A stretch of 9,798 nt of DNA from Acidobacteriota bacterium. Its GTDB lineage: Bacteria; Acidobacteriota; Terriglobia; Terriglobales; Acidobacteriaceae. The stretch covers positions 1 to 9,798 of the forward strand of contig JAJXXG010001141.1 in NCBI GenBank assembly GCA_021781255.1, written 5' to 3'. Position numbers and translations under genes: made by a program. Of the stretch, positions 1 through 7,320 are shown piece after piece. The notes below the pieces were generated by a model that was not told the DNA's origin, searched no databases, and saw only the letters and a program-made list of their open reading frames with translations. Numbering within the stretch: position 1 is the stretch's first letter; every line of letters begins with the position of its first letter.

Positions 1-178
1 GCCCGGTGATGATGATGATGTGCTCGATGCCGGAATTAATTGCCTCTTCCACGCCGTACTGGATGATGGGCTTGTCGACCAGCGCCAGCATCTCCTTGGG
101 AATTACCTTGGTGGCGGGCAAAAATCGTGTGCCTAGGCCACCGGCGGGAAAGACTGCTTTTCGAACCTGACTCCTCAT
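1..178 (-). CDS. galU: UTP-glucose-1-phosphate uridylyltransferase, N-terminal part (runs off left edge)
   Basis: This cytoplasmic nucleotidyltransferase joins UTP and glucose-1-phosphate into UDP-glucose, the precursor for envelope polysaccharides and sugar nucleotides. Only the first 59 codons are in the window. They carry the Rossmann-like nucleotide-binding start, AGGLGTR at residues 12-18, followed by LPATK (20-24) and PKEML (27-31). VDKPIIQY (34-41) follows, then a beta-strand ending in IIIITG (54-59). The KEML...DKPIIQY pattern matches GalU; RmlA-type glucose-1-phosphate thymidylyltransferases have a KQLLP-like version. The ATG at 176-178 is supported by a strong Shine-Dalgarno sequence, GAGGGG at 185-190 on the minus strand, with 6 nt spacing. 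The gene follows DUF885 on the same strand after 132 bp, where no convincing promoter hexamers were seen. The family call is firm; the rest of the protein is not visible. Confidence 0.93.
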   Translation of the reverse strand, partial: MRSQVRKAVFPAGGLGTRFLPATKVIPKEMLALVDKPIIQYGVEEAINSGIEHIIIITG

Positions 179-310
179 CTGAATCCCCTCTTCTGGAAGA
201 TGACCGGCAAACGCTGCATGTCCATCCAGCGCACTCACTGCATGGTAATGGGTCAGCACGGGGCAAGGTAAGCCCGCCCCGCGCGCTGGCGGTGGTGCGA
301 TGAAGTGGCG

Positions 311-2065
311 CTACAGTGTTGGCGAATCGTCGCCAAGCATGGCCTGCCGCACAATCTTAATGGGCGGGAAGCCCTGGCTCAAAAACTGATTGTGGAATTG
401 TTCCAGCGAGAAGGCAGCGCCCTGTTTTTTCTTCAAATCTTCACGAAGCTTCAGGATCTCAAGCTTGCCCAGGGTGTAGTAGAGATAGGTTGGGTCAGAG
501 GTTCCGCGCTTGGCCTCGACCATCGCCGTCTCTTTGGACTGATAGCCCTCTTTCTGGAAGAACTCGACGGCCTGGTCGAAGCTCATCTTGCCGGTGTGCA
601 TCTCAATGCCGACGATGAAGCGGGCGTTGCGCAGCAGCGCATCCTGCAGCTGGCCCAGGCGCAGCAGCTTTGACTCGCGCTCGTCTTTAGCGCCCTGGCC
701 CGGCTGGCCGTAGCCCTCGTCGAGCATCATCTGCTCGCAGTAGTGCGCCCATCCTTCCACGTTGGTGTTGGCGCCCAGCAGCTTGCGCACGCGCGTGGGT
801 GCCCGCGGCACCCAGAGGAACTGCACATAGTGGCCGGGATAAGCCTCATGCACGGCGGTGGAGATGACCGTGCCCACGTTGAAGGAGTGCATGTAGCCCT
901 CCACCTGCGCGGGCGTCATGGAAGGATCGGGCAGCGTGACGTTGAAGTAAGCCTCCTTGGCGTGCATCTCAAAGGGGCCGGGCGTATCCATGCTGGCAAA
1001 GGTGGTGGCGCGCATGAAGGGCGGCGTCTCTTCCACGATGGGCCGCACGTCGGAAGGAATGGTGACGATGTTGCGCGAGCGGATGAAGGCGACAAGCCCA
1101 TTGAACGTGGAGCGGAACGAGTTGAGCAGCTGATCGGGCGCGGGATGATCCTTGCCAAGCTCCTCAAGCACTGCACTCGGCTGCTTGCCGGGCTCAAGCG
1201 CGTGCGCGATCTGCTGGAAGTGCTGCTGATTGCGGTGCAGGTCTGCCCAGCCGATCTGCAGCAGCCGGTCGAGCGGGATGTCCACCATCTCGTCGTACTG
1301 CAGCTTTTTGGCGAAGGTGTCCGCGCCGATGCGGTAGTCGCCGCTGGACTTTGCGAGCAGGTCGCTCTTGAGCCAGGCGAGATAGCTGTTCAGCGACGCG
1401 ATGACGGCGGCATTGGTCTGCGCGAACTCGGCTTTGAGCGCGGGGTCCTGCGCGTCGGCAAAGGCCAGCGGAACGTCATGCTGGAAGAAGCTGACGATGC
1501 CGGGAAGCTGCTCGATGGCGATCTCTGTGTAGATGTGCGGCGGGTTCTTGAGATTGGCGCGGGCCTCGTTGAGCAGGCGCGGCATCTGCTTTTCGCGCGC
1601 GACAAGCGAACGCAGCCGTTCATCGGGAGTGGCAAACTTGCGCTCCATCAGCGTGAAGGCCGCGTTGGCCGCTGTGCTGGAGTACATGTCGGGGTTCTTC
1701 TCCCACGGACGAATGGTTTGCAGCGTGAGCAGCCAGGAACGGATGTTGCCGAGCACGATGGCGCGATCGCCGCGCGTGGTCTCATCGAGCGAGGCCGACG
1801 GAATGGCATCGACGCGTGCCTCAAAGCTCTTGAGCGATGCGACGGCGGCGTCGATGTTGCTGCGCGAAAAGTCTTCGAGCTGCGGATCGTACTGGTGATA
1901 GCCGACGGAGGTTCCCGAGGTGGGCTGGTAGTGGAAGTACACCTGGTCAAAGTACTCGTCGGAGACTCGCTGGAACTGCTGCTTCCAGGATTCCTTTTCC
2001 GCGTGCGCGGCCACGGTGGCAGACATACAGGCTCCAATCGCAAACATCGCAACAAGTTTCTTCAT
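311..2065 (-). CDS. Exported DUF885-family protein, putative zinc metallopeptidase
   Basis: This 584-residue protein has the DUF885 hallmarks: HEAYPGH at 406-412 and EGWAHYCE at 437-444. Together they resemble a gluzincin-like site, with two histidines and a downstream glutamate as probable metal ligands and E407 as the probable catalytic residue. No substrate can be assigned from sequence. The N-terminus has two lysines, a hydrophobic stretch and AHA before E23, a good signal peptidase I site, so the mature protein is probably periplasmic or secreted. C13 is preceded by IGA, a poor lipobox too close to the N-terminus, so a lipoprotein is unlikely. Length is normal for the family. The ATG at 2063-2065 has a close GAGGA at 2069-2073. 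It lies 29 bp downstream of mfd on the same strand, so the two are probably co-transcribed, although the functions look unrelated. Family membership is well supported; peptidase activity is inferred from the motif. Confidence 0.9.
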   Translation of the reverse strand: MKKLVAMFAIGACMSATVAAHAEKESWKQQFQRVSDEYFDQVYFHYQPTSGTSVGYHQYDPQLEDFSRSNIDAAVASLKSFEARVDAIPSASLDETTRGDRAIVLGNIRSWLLTLQTIRPWEKNPDMYSSTAANAAFTLMERKFATPDERLRSLVAREKQMPRLLNEARANLKNPPHIYTEIAIEQLPGIVSFFQHDVPLAFADAQDPALKAEFAQTNAAVIASLNSYLAWLKSDLLAKSSGDYRIGADTFAKKLQYDEMVDIPLDRLLQIGWADLHRNQQHFQQIAHALEPGKQPSAVLEELGKDHPAPDQLLNSFRSTFNGLVAFIRSRNIVTIPSDVRPIVEETPPFMRATTFASMDTPGPFEMHAKEAYFNVTLPDPSMTPAQVEGYMHSFNVGTVISTAVHEAYPGHYVQFLWVPRAPTRVRKLLGANTNVEGWAHYCEQMMLDEGYGQPGQGAKDERESKLLRLGQLQDALLRNARFIVGIEMHTGKMSFDQAVEFFQKEGYQSKETAMVEAKRGTSDPTYLYYTLGKLEILKLREDLKKKQGAAFSLEQFHNQFLSQGFPPIKIVRQAMLGDDSPTL

Positions 2066-2094
2066 GCGTCCTCTTCAGCTCGTGCGTGGTTGGT

Positions 2095-5000
2095 TCAAGC
2101 ATTGACTGGCGCGGGGGCCAGGCTGGTGAGCAGGTCCTGGATTTCCAGCAGCACTTCATCCGGACGAGTGGCGGTCAAAGGATATTTGAGCATGCCCTGG
2201 GGCGTGAACTGCGCTCCACGCTTGGCGTTGCGCGCCACCATGCGCATCAGTTGCTGCGGATCGATGCGCGCATTCTCTGTAAATCGAATCTGCAACTCGG
2301 TGCGCTTGCGGTCCATCTGCGCGATGCCGAGGTGCTCGCACGCAAGGCGCAGAGCGGCGGCCTCAAGCAGGTACACCGTTGCATCCGGCAGCGCGCCGTA
2401 GCGGTCTTCCATCTCCGCGCGCAGGTCGGCAAGCACCTTTTCGCTCTCCGCGCCGGCAATCTTCTTGTAGAGGCGCAGGCGCTGGTTCTCTTCGGGCACG
2501 TAGGCCTCGTCAATGCGCAGCGCGATGCCGAGATTGAGCTGCGTGGACGGGCGCTCCTCGGCGCTCTCGCCCTTCATCTCCTTCACGGCCGCCTCCAGCA
2601 TGGAGGTGTAAAGCTCAAAGCCAACTGCCTCAATGTGTCCGCTCTGCTCGCCGCCGAGCATGTTGCCGGCGCCGCGCAGCTCGAGATCGAGCGCGGCGAT
2701 CTTGAAGCCTGCGCCAAGGTCGCTGAACTCCTTGAGCGCGGCCAGGCGGCGGCGGGCGATCTCGCTCAACTCCTGCTCAGGCGGGATGAGTAAATACGCA
2801 TAAGCGCGGCGGTTGGAGCGGCCAACGCGCCCGCGCAACTGGTACAGCTCACTGAGGCCGTGACGGTCGGCGCGGTTGATGAGGATGGTGTTGGCGAGCG
2901 GAATGTCGAGGCCATTCTCAATGATGGTGGTGGCCACCAGCACATCGTACTCATGATGCATGAAGGCAAGCATGACCTTTTCAAGATCGCCCTCGCTCAT
3001 CTGCCCATGACCGACGATGACGCGCGCCGCGGGAACCAGCTCCTGAATGCGCGCGGCGATCTCGTAGATGGACTCGACGCGATTGTGCACGAAGTACGCC
3101 TGGCCGCCGCGCTCCAGCTCGACCTCAATGGCAGAGCGGACGAGCTTCTCATCGAACCGGGCCACGACGGTCTGGATGGCCATGCGATCCTTGGGCGGCG
3201 TTTCAATCACGCTCATGTCGCGCAGGCCCACGAGCGACATGTGCAGCGTGCGCGGGATGGGCGTGGCAGACATGGCGAGCACGTCAATCTCCTTGCGCAA
3301 CTGCTTGAGGCGCTCCTTGTGGCGCACGCCGAAGCGCTGCTCCTCGTCGACGATGAGCAGGCCGAGATCCTGGAACTTGATGTCCTTTGAGAGCAGGCGA
3401 TGCGTGCCGATGAGGATATCAACCTTGCCGTGCTCCACCTGCTCCACGATGAGCTTCTGCTCCTTCGCGGTGCGGAAGCGCGAGATCATCTCAATGTGGA
3501 TGGGAAACTGCGCGAAGCGGCGCTTGAAGGTCTCAAAGTGCTGGAAGCTGAGCACGGTGGTGGGCGTGAGCACGGCCACCTGCTTGCCGTCCTGCACAGC
3601 CTTGAAGGCGGCGCGCATGGCCACTTCGGTCTTGCCATAGCCGACGTCGCCGCAGAGCAGGCGATCCATGGGCATGGTGGATTCCATGTCCTGCTTGATG
3701 GCGGCGATGGCCGAGAGCTGGTCATCGGTCTCGTTGTAGTCGAAGGAATCTTCGAACTCGCGCTGGAACTCGTTGTCGGGCGAGAAGGCGGTGCCCTGAG
3801 CGGTGTGGCGCTCGGCGTAGAGCTTGAGCAGTTCGCCGGCCATATCCTGCATGGCCTTGCGCACGCGCGCCTTGGTCTTGCTCCACTGCTGCGAGCCGAG
3901 CTTGTTGAGCACAGGCGCGGGACCGGCATCCGTGGAGCGATATTTCTGGATGAGGTCAAGGCGCGTTAGCGGCACGTAGAGCTTGGCCTGCTCGGCGAAT
4001 TCCAGAATCATGAATTCGACGGAGAGACCGTCCTGCACGATCTCCTTGAGGCCCTGATATTGCGCGATGCCGTGCTCCACGTGCACGACATAATCGCCGA
4101 TGCTGAGGTCGCGGAAGTCGGAGACGAAGGCCGCGGTCTTGGATCGCTTGGGCTCAGGCCGCGCGGTGATGTCGGCTTCGTCGGAGAGATCGTTGGCGCC
4201 GAAGACGATGACGTTGGAGTTGGGAAAGCTGACGCCGGAGGCAAGCTGCGTGCGCACGAGGACGGGCACGCGCTGATCGCCGGAGAGATAACTTGCTTCC
4301 TCCAGCATGGTCTCAGCTCCATGCGCCACGCGGCTGCCCAGGCGATACGGAACCTGGTACTCGCGCATGACGGTGGCCATGCGCTCCACGTCGCCCTGCG
4401 TGGGCACGGCGAGCACGATGCGCTGGTCGGAGGCCATCAGATTCCGCAACTGCTCTGTGAGCGCGGGAATGGAGCCGTGGAAGCGCAGCGTGGGCCGCGA
4501 GCTGAAGGCGATTTCGCCGAGCGTGTTGTCCTCATCGAGCACGTCAACCGCGCCGAGCTGATCCAGATCGATGCCGGGATGCGACTGCAACAGGCCCTGC
4601 AGCACTTCAGGCCGCATGTAGATGTCTTCCGGCTGAATGAGCGAGCCGATGCCGGAGCGCTCATGGCGCTGCTCCACCTTGTTCCACCAGCGATCCACCT
4701 GGTTGCGGACCATGGCGGGCTCATCCACAAAGAGCATACAGCGCGGCACCAGCTTGAGCAGATGACTCTCAGCACCGGCCACGCAACTGAAGAACTCCCA
4801 GCCGGGAAAGACGCTGACGCCGCCGCCGGCGGCCGCTTCCATGGCAAGAGCCTCTTCCGCGTCTTCGCCTTCCACCTGGATGCGCTGGCGGCTGAGCCGC
4901 GCGTTCACGGCGGCCAGCAGGCGCTCGGTAACCGGCGTTTCCGTCAGCGGGAGCAGCTGCACCTCGTCCAGGCCGGACTGCGAGCGCTGCGACTCGGGAT

Positions 5001-5655
5001 CGAATTTGCGGATGGTCTCAATCTCATCGCCGAAGAACTCGATGCGCACGGGGCGATCCGACTCGGGCGAGTAGACGTCGAGGATGCCGCCGCGGCGCGT
5101 GAACTGGCCGGGCATCTCCACCAGGTCCATCTGCGTGTAGCCTACGCTGGCCAGGTGCGCGGTGAGCACCTCCATGTCCATCTCTTCGCCGCGGCGCAGC
5201 GTGACGGCAAGGCTGGCGTAGTATTCGCGGTCAAAGAGCCGCATGGCCGCGGCCTCAACGGGCGCAATCAGGATGGAGACCGCGCCGGCGGCCAGCTTCC
5301 ACAGGGCGGCTGCGCGCTGCTCCTGCACGTCGGGGTGGGGCGAGAGGTTTTCAAACGGGAGCACGTCGTAGGCGGGCAGACGAACCACGCGGGCGGGATC
5401 AACGGCGCCGGTCAGCTCGCTGGTGGCGCGCAACGCCAGCTCCAGCGCCTCGGCAGCCTTGTTGTCTGCCACGATGACGAGAATGGGATGCCGGGCGGCC
5501 CGCGCCATGAGCGGCAGATAGAGCGAACGAGCCGTGGAGGTGAGGCCGGAGACACAACGCCGCCCCGTGCCGAGACTCAGGTGCCTCTGCACGCGATCGA
5601 ATGCGGTGGACTGCTCCAGCTCCGCGAAGATTTCGCGGACAAACGGGAGGATCAT
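2095..5655 (-). CDS. mfd: Transcription-repair coupling factor Mfd
   Basis: Mfd is a cytoplasmic ATP-driven DNA translocase. It pushes RNA polymerase stalled at lesions off the template and recruits UvrA to start nucleotide excision repair. The 1186 residues contain every expected module. The UvrB-like region occupies roughly 1-370, with the conserved FENLSPHPDVQEQR at 101-114 and FTRRGGILDVYSP at 185-197. The RNA-polymerase interaction domain begins near 510 (GDYVVHVEHGIAQY, 520-533). The RecG-like motor has Walker A GDVGYGKT (669-676), DEEQ (770-773), SATPIPRTL (796-804) and QLRGRVGR (939-946). The TRG-like region follows at about 967-1016, and the C-terminal autoinhibitory domain at about 1035-1170. 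Length is slightly above the E. coli protein (1148). No key motif is missing. The ATG at 5653-5655 has only a weak AGAAG nearby and a TGATAAACT extended -10-like sequence 8 nt upstream. DUF885 follows after 29 bp. Confidence 0.98.
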   Translation of the reverse strand: MILPFVREIFAELEQSTAFDRVQRHLSLGTGRRCVSGLTSTARSLYLPLMARAARHPILVIVADNKAAEALELALRATSELTGAVDPARVVRLPAYDVLPFENLSPHPDVQEQRAAALWKLAAGAVSILIAPVEAAAMRLFDREYYASLAVTLRRGEEMDMEVLTAHLASVGYTQMDLVEMPGQFTRRGGILDVYSPESDRPVRIEFFGDEIETIRKFDPESQRSQSGLDEVQLLPLTETPVTERLLAAVNARLSRQRIQVEGEDAEEALAMEAAAGGGVSVFPGWEFFSCVAGAESHLLKLVPRCMLFVDEPAMVRNQVDRWWNKVEQRHERSGIGSLIQPEDIYMRPEVLQGLLQSHPGIDLDQLGAVDVLDEDNTLGEIAFSSRPTLRFHGSIPALTEQLRNLMASDQRIVLAVPTQGDVERMATVMREYQVPYRLGSRVAHGAETMLEEASYLSGDQRVPVLVRTQLASGVSFPNSNVIVFGANDLSDEADITARPEPKRSKTAAFVSDFRDLSIGDYVVHVEHGIAQYQGLKEIVQDGLSVEFMILEFAEQAKLYVPLTRLDLIQKYRSTDAGPAPVLNKLGSQQWSKTKARVRKAMQDMAGELLKLYAERHTAQGTAFSPDNEFQREFEDSFDYNETDDQLSAIAAIKQDMESTMPMDRLLCGDVGYGKTEVAMRAAFKAVQDGKQVAVLTPTTVLSFQHFETFKRRFAQFPIHIEMISRFRTAKEQKLIVEQVEHGKVDILIGTHRLLSKDIKFQDLGLLIVDEEQRFGVRHKERLKQLRKEIDVLAMSATPIPRTLHMSLVGLRDMSVIETPPKDRMAIQTVVARFDEKLVRSAIEVELERGGQAYFVHNRVESIYEIAARIQELVPAARVIVGHGQMSEGDLEKVMLAFMHHEYDVLVATTIIENGLDIPLANTILINRADRHGLSELYQLRGRVGRSNRRAYAYLLIPPEQELSEIARRRLAALKEFSDLGAGFKIAALDLELRGAGNMLGGEQSGHIEAVGFELYTSMLEAAVKEMKGESAEERPSTQLNLGIALRIDEAYVPEENQRLRLYKKIAGAESEKVLADLRAEMEDRYGALPDATVYLLEAAALRLACEHLGIAQMDRKRTELQIRFTENARIDPQQLMRMVARNAKRGAQFTPQGMLKYPLTATRPDEVLLEIQDLLTSLAPAPVNA

Positions 5656-5663
5656 GCACTTCT

Positions 5664-5672
5664 AGTTTATCA
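5664..5672 (-). promoter_or_regulatory. Possible extended -10 element of mfd
   Basis: The minus strand reads TGATAAACT, a TGn extended -10 followed by a hexamer with four of six matches to TATAAT. It ends 8 nt before the mfd ATG. No -35 resembling TTGACA lies 17 nt upstream, where there is a CT-rich tract. If functional, transcription would begin about 2 nt before the start codon, and the weak AGAAG (5659-5663) would not be in the mRNA. The match is modest and could be chance. Confidence 0.3.
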
Positions 5673-5696
5673 GCGGAAGAGAGAGAAAGGCAGGCT

Positions 5697-5727
5697 GGCA
5701 GGACGCAGCGCCAACTGCGTCCATGCC
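5697..5727 (-). terminator. Strong inverted repeat, probable terminator hairpin after the M20 gene
   Basis: An 8-bp perfect stem, GGACGCAG with CTGCGTCC, encloses a 6-nt loop (5701-5722). It extends by four more pairs (GGCA with TGCC) across a single bulged base at 5723, giving a 12-bp GC-rich hairpin. It begins 33 nt past the M20 stop codon. On the minus strand it is followed, after a few bases, by a pyrimidine tract (about 5676-5690) but not by a clean run of T, so it is not a textbook intrinsic terminator. A second, weaker 6-bp stem, GCGTTG with CAACGC, lies at 5734-5754 directly after the stop. The placement supports a transcript end or mRNA 3' stabiliser, but it could also sit in the mfd leader if the two genes are co-transcribed. 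Confidence 0.45.
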
Positions 5728-5760
5728 GGTTTTGCGTTGCCGGAAAAACAACGCCGGGCG

Positions 5761-7218
5761 CTACTGGCCGCCCAGCGCCCGGGCAAACGCGTAAAAGAAG
5801 TCGAGCGCCTTCCAGTAGGAGTCCACGGGGAGGCGCTCATCCTGCCCATGGGCGCGATCGTCGTCGCGCTCCAGCGCAACCGCGGAGTAGCCGTAGCAGG
5901 GGATGCCGGCCTGGGCAAAGTAGATGGAGTCGCTGGCGCCGTTTTCCATGACCGGCGTGACCGGCGTGCCGGGCCAGATCTGCTGCGTGATGCGGGTGAG
6001 CGGCTCAAAGACCTCCTGGATGGGCGCGGGCGGCGCCATGGCCTTGCGATCCGGAGCGGTGTCAGACACCACGCCGGCATCCGAGACGTACCTGACGCTC
6101 AGCTTGGGGTCGGCAAAGAGGGCGATGAGCTGCTGGCGAATCTCCTCAGGCGAGTGGCCGGGGAAGATGCGGCAGTTCACGTTGGCCTGGGCGGTCTGCG
6201 GCAGGGCGTTGTTGGCGTGGCCGCCGCTCAGGCGCGTGGCCACGCAGGTGGTGCGGAAGTTGGAGTTGAAGCTGGGCTCGGCGCTCAGGCGCGAGGCGGC
6301 GGCCATATCCGGCGGCGTGGCCAGAATGGCGCGCATGTCCGCTGCGGTCTGGCCGGTCTCGCGCTCTGACAGGTTCCTGAAATAGGTGCGCGTGACGGCA
6401 TTCAGCTCAAACGGGAAGGAGTAGGCCGCCAGCTTGTTGAGGGCCGTGGTGAGCTCGTAGATGGCGTTGTCGGGGCGCGGAATGGAGCTGTGTCCGCCGC
6501 GATCGACGGCCGTGATCTGAAAGTCAGAGTAGACCTTCTCGGTGGCCTCTACGTCTGCGACAACTGGGCGGCCGTGATCCAGCTCCACGCCGCCGGAGTC
6601 AGGATTGATGACGTAGGCTGCGTCCACCAGGTCGCGGTGCTGCTGCACCAGCCATTTTGCGCCGTTGAACTTGCCGCCCTCTTCGTCGGCGGTGAGCGCC
6701 AGGATCAGGTCGCGCCCGGGCTGGTAGCCCTCGCGGTGCAGGCGCAGGAAGGTGGCCACCAGGATGGCATCGGAGTCCTTCATGTCCTGCGTGCCGCGGC
6801 CGTAGTAGTAGCCGTCCTTCTCCACGAACTGGAAGGGATCGGTGTGCCAGTCGGAGCGCAGGGCCTGCACCACGTCCATGTGGCAGAGGAAGAGGACGGG
6901 CTTCTGGGTGGGATGCCCGGCGGCGCGGTAGCGCACCACAAGGTTCTGCTTGTGCGAATCGGGGCCGAGCAGATGGACATCCTCGTGGGGAAATCCGGCG
7001 TCGAGAAAGCGCTTCTGCATGGCGGAGGTGGCCGCGGTCACGCTTCCCTGGGGTGTGTCTGTCGTGTTGATCTCAATGAGCTGCTTGAAGATCTCGCGCG
7101 CCTCAGCGCGGTCGGCCGCGGATGCCACTGGTAGAGGGCTCTGGGACGATGCGGAAAGGCAGGTACAGAGGACAAGAAGAAGTGCCGATGGAACGGCTAC
7201 CAGCGAATGAGAACGCAT
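5761..7218 (-). CDS. Exported M20-family metallopeptidase (dizinc aminoacylase/carboxypeptidase fold)
   Basis: Proteins of this family hydrolyse terminal peptide or N-acyl-amino-acid bonds with two zinc ions; the exact substrate cannot be read from sequence. All expected ligands appear in order, numbered from the chosen start: H113 and D115 in HMD, bridging D145 in GRGTQDMKD, catalytic E179 and ligand E180 in ADEEGG, D207 in NPDSGG, and C-terminal H457 in AHGQDE. The dimerisation domain sits between, starting around GGHSSIPRPDN (241-251). At 485 residues the length is usual. The start at 7216-7218 was preferred over an in-frame ATG at 7270-7272. It puts a standard signal sequence at the very N-terminus (R2, then hydrophobic residues 7-22, cleavage near 22-27), whereas the longer form adds 18 charged residues. 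No purine-rich ribosome site precedes it, but a -10-like TACAAT lies 6 nt upstream. The product is probably periplasmic. Confidence 0.93.
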   Translation of the reverse strand: MRSHSLVAVPSALLLVLCTCLSASSQSPLPVASAADRAEAREIFKQLIEINTTDTPQGSVTAATSAMQKRFLDAGFPHEDVHLLGPDSHKQNLVVRYRAAGHPTQKPVLFLCHMDVVQALRSDWHTDPFQFVEKDGYYYGRGTQDMKDSDAILVATFLRLHREGYQPGRDLILALTADEEGGKFNGAKWLVQQHRDLVDAAYVINPDSGGVELDHGRPVVADVEATEKVYSDFQITAVDRGGHSSIPRPDNAIYELTTALNKLAAYSFPFELNAVTRTYFRNLSERETGQTAADMRAILATPPDMAAASRLSAEPSFNSNFRTTCVATRLSGGHANNALPQTAQANVNCRIFPGHSPEEIRQQLIALFADPKLSVRYVSDAGVVSDTAPDRKAMAPPAPIQEVFEPLTRITQQIWPGTPVTPVMENGASDSIYFAQAGIPCYGYSAVALERDDDRAHGQDERLPVDSYWKALDFFYAFARALGGQ

Positions 7219-7224
7219 ATGCGC

Positions 7225-7253
7225 ATTGTAGCCGCTGGGTTCGCGGATGGCAC
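7225..7253 (-). promoter_or_regulatory. Candidate promoter of the M20 gene, giving a leaderless mRNA
   Basis: The minus strand carries GTGCCA at 7248-7253 (four of six matches to TTGACA). A 17-nt spacer leads to TACAAT at 7225-7230 (five of six matches to TATAAT). TACAAT ends 6 nt before the ATG at 7218, so a standard start distance would put +1 on the A of that ATG. The absence of a Shine-Dalgarno sequence fits a leaderless transcript. The evidence is spacing and consensus only. Confidence 0.45.
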
Positions 7254-7260
7254 GAGGCTG

Positions 7261-7290
7261 TTTACAACGCATGCCAAATCGATTTATTGT
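7261..7290 (+). promoter_or_regulatory. Candidate promoter of the VOC-xylanase pair
   Basis: TTTACA at 7261-7266 (five of six matches to the -35 consensus) is followed by an 18-nt spacer and TATTGT at 7285-7290 (four of six matches to the -10). Transcription would start near 7297 and give a leader of about 24 nt containing the GAGG ribosome site at 7311-7314. It lies in the 102-bp divergent region shared with the M20 gene on the other strand. The -10 match is weak. Confidence 0.35.
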
Positions 7291-7320
7291 GTCTCCGCTG
7301 CTATTTTCTCGAGGTGCAGG

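Noticed and set aside
7..17. A short run of GAT triplets resembling a microsatellite
   Set aside because: On the minus strand it encodes the isoleucine-rich beta-strand IIII of GalU, so it is explained by the protein.
259..281. A 6-bp stem (CGGGGC with GCCCCG, 11-nt loop) between DUF885 and galU
   Set aside because: The stem is short, the loop is long and no T-tract follows on the minus strand; this is likely in GC-rich sequence by chance.
2027..2065. A possible lipobox cysteine (C13) in the DUF885 protein
   Set aside because: The preceding residues IGA are a poor lipobox and the hydrophobic stretch before it is too short. A signal peptidase I site after AHA (residue 22) fits better.
743..2401. 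A 552-codon open frame on the plus strand, opposite DUF885 and the end of mfd
   Set aside because: It is a shadow of the minus-strand genes, with no recognisable domains and a composition typical of antisense translation.
4060..6369. A 769-codon open frame on the plus strand, opposite mfd and the M20 gene
   Set aside because: It lies antisense to two well-supported genes. Its translation is low-complexity, rich in His, Gly, Arg and Val, and matches no family I recognise. Long antisense frames are expected in GC-rich genes with few stops.
7207..7320. An upstream in-frame ATG that would lengthen the VOC protein by 38 residues
   Set aside because: It would overlap the start of the divergent M20 gene, has no ribosome site, and would bury the signal peptide that begins at 7321.
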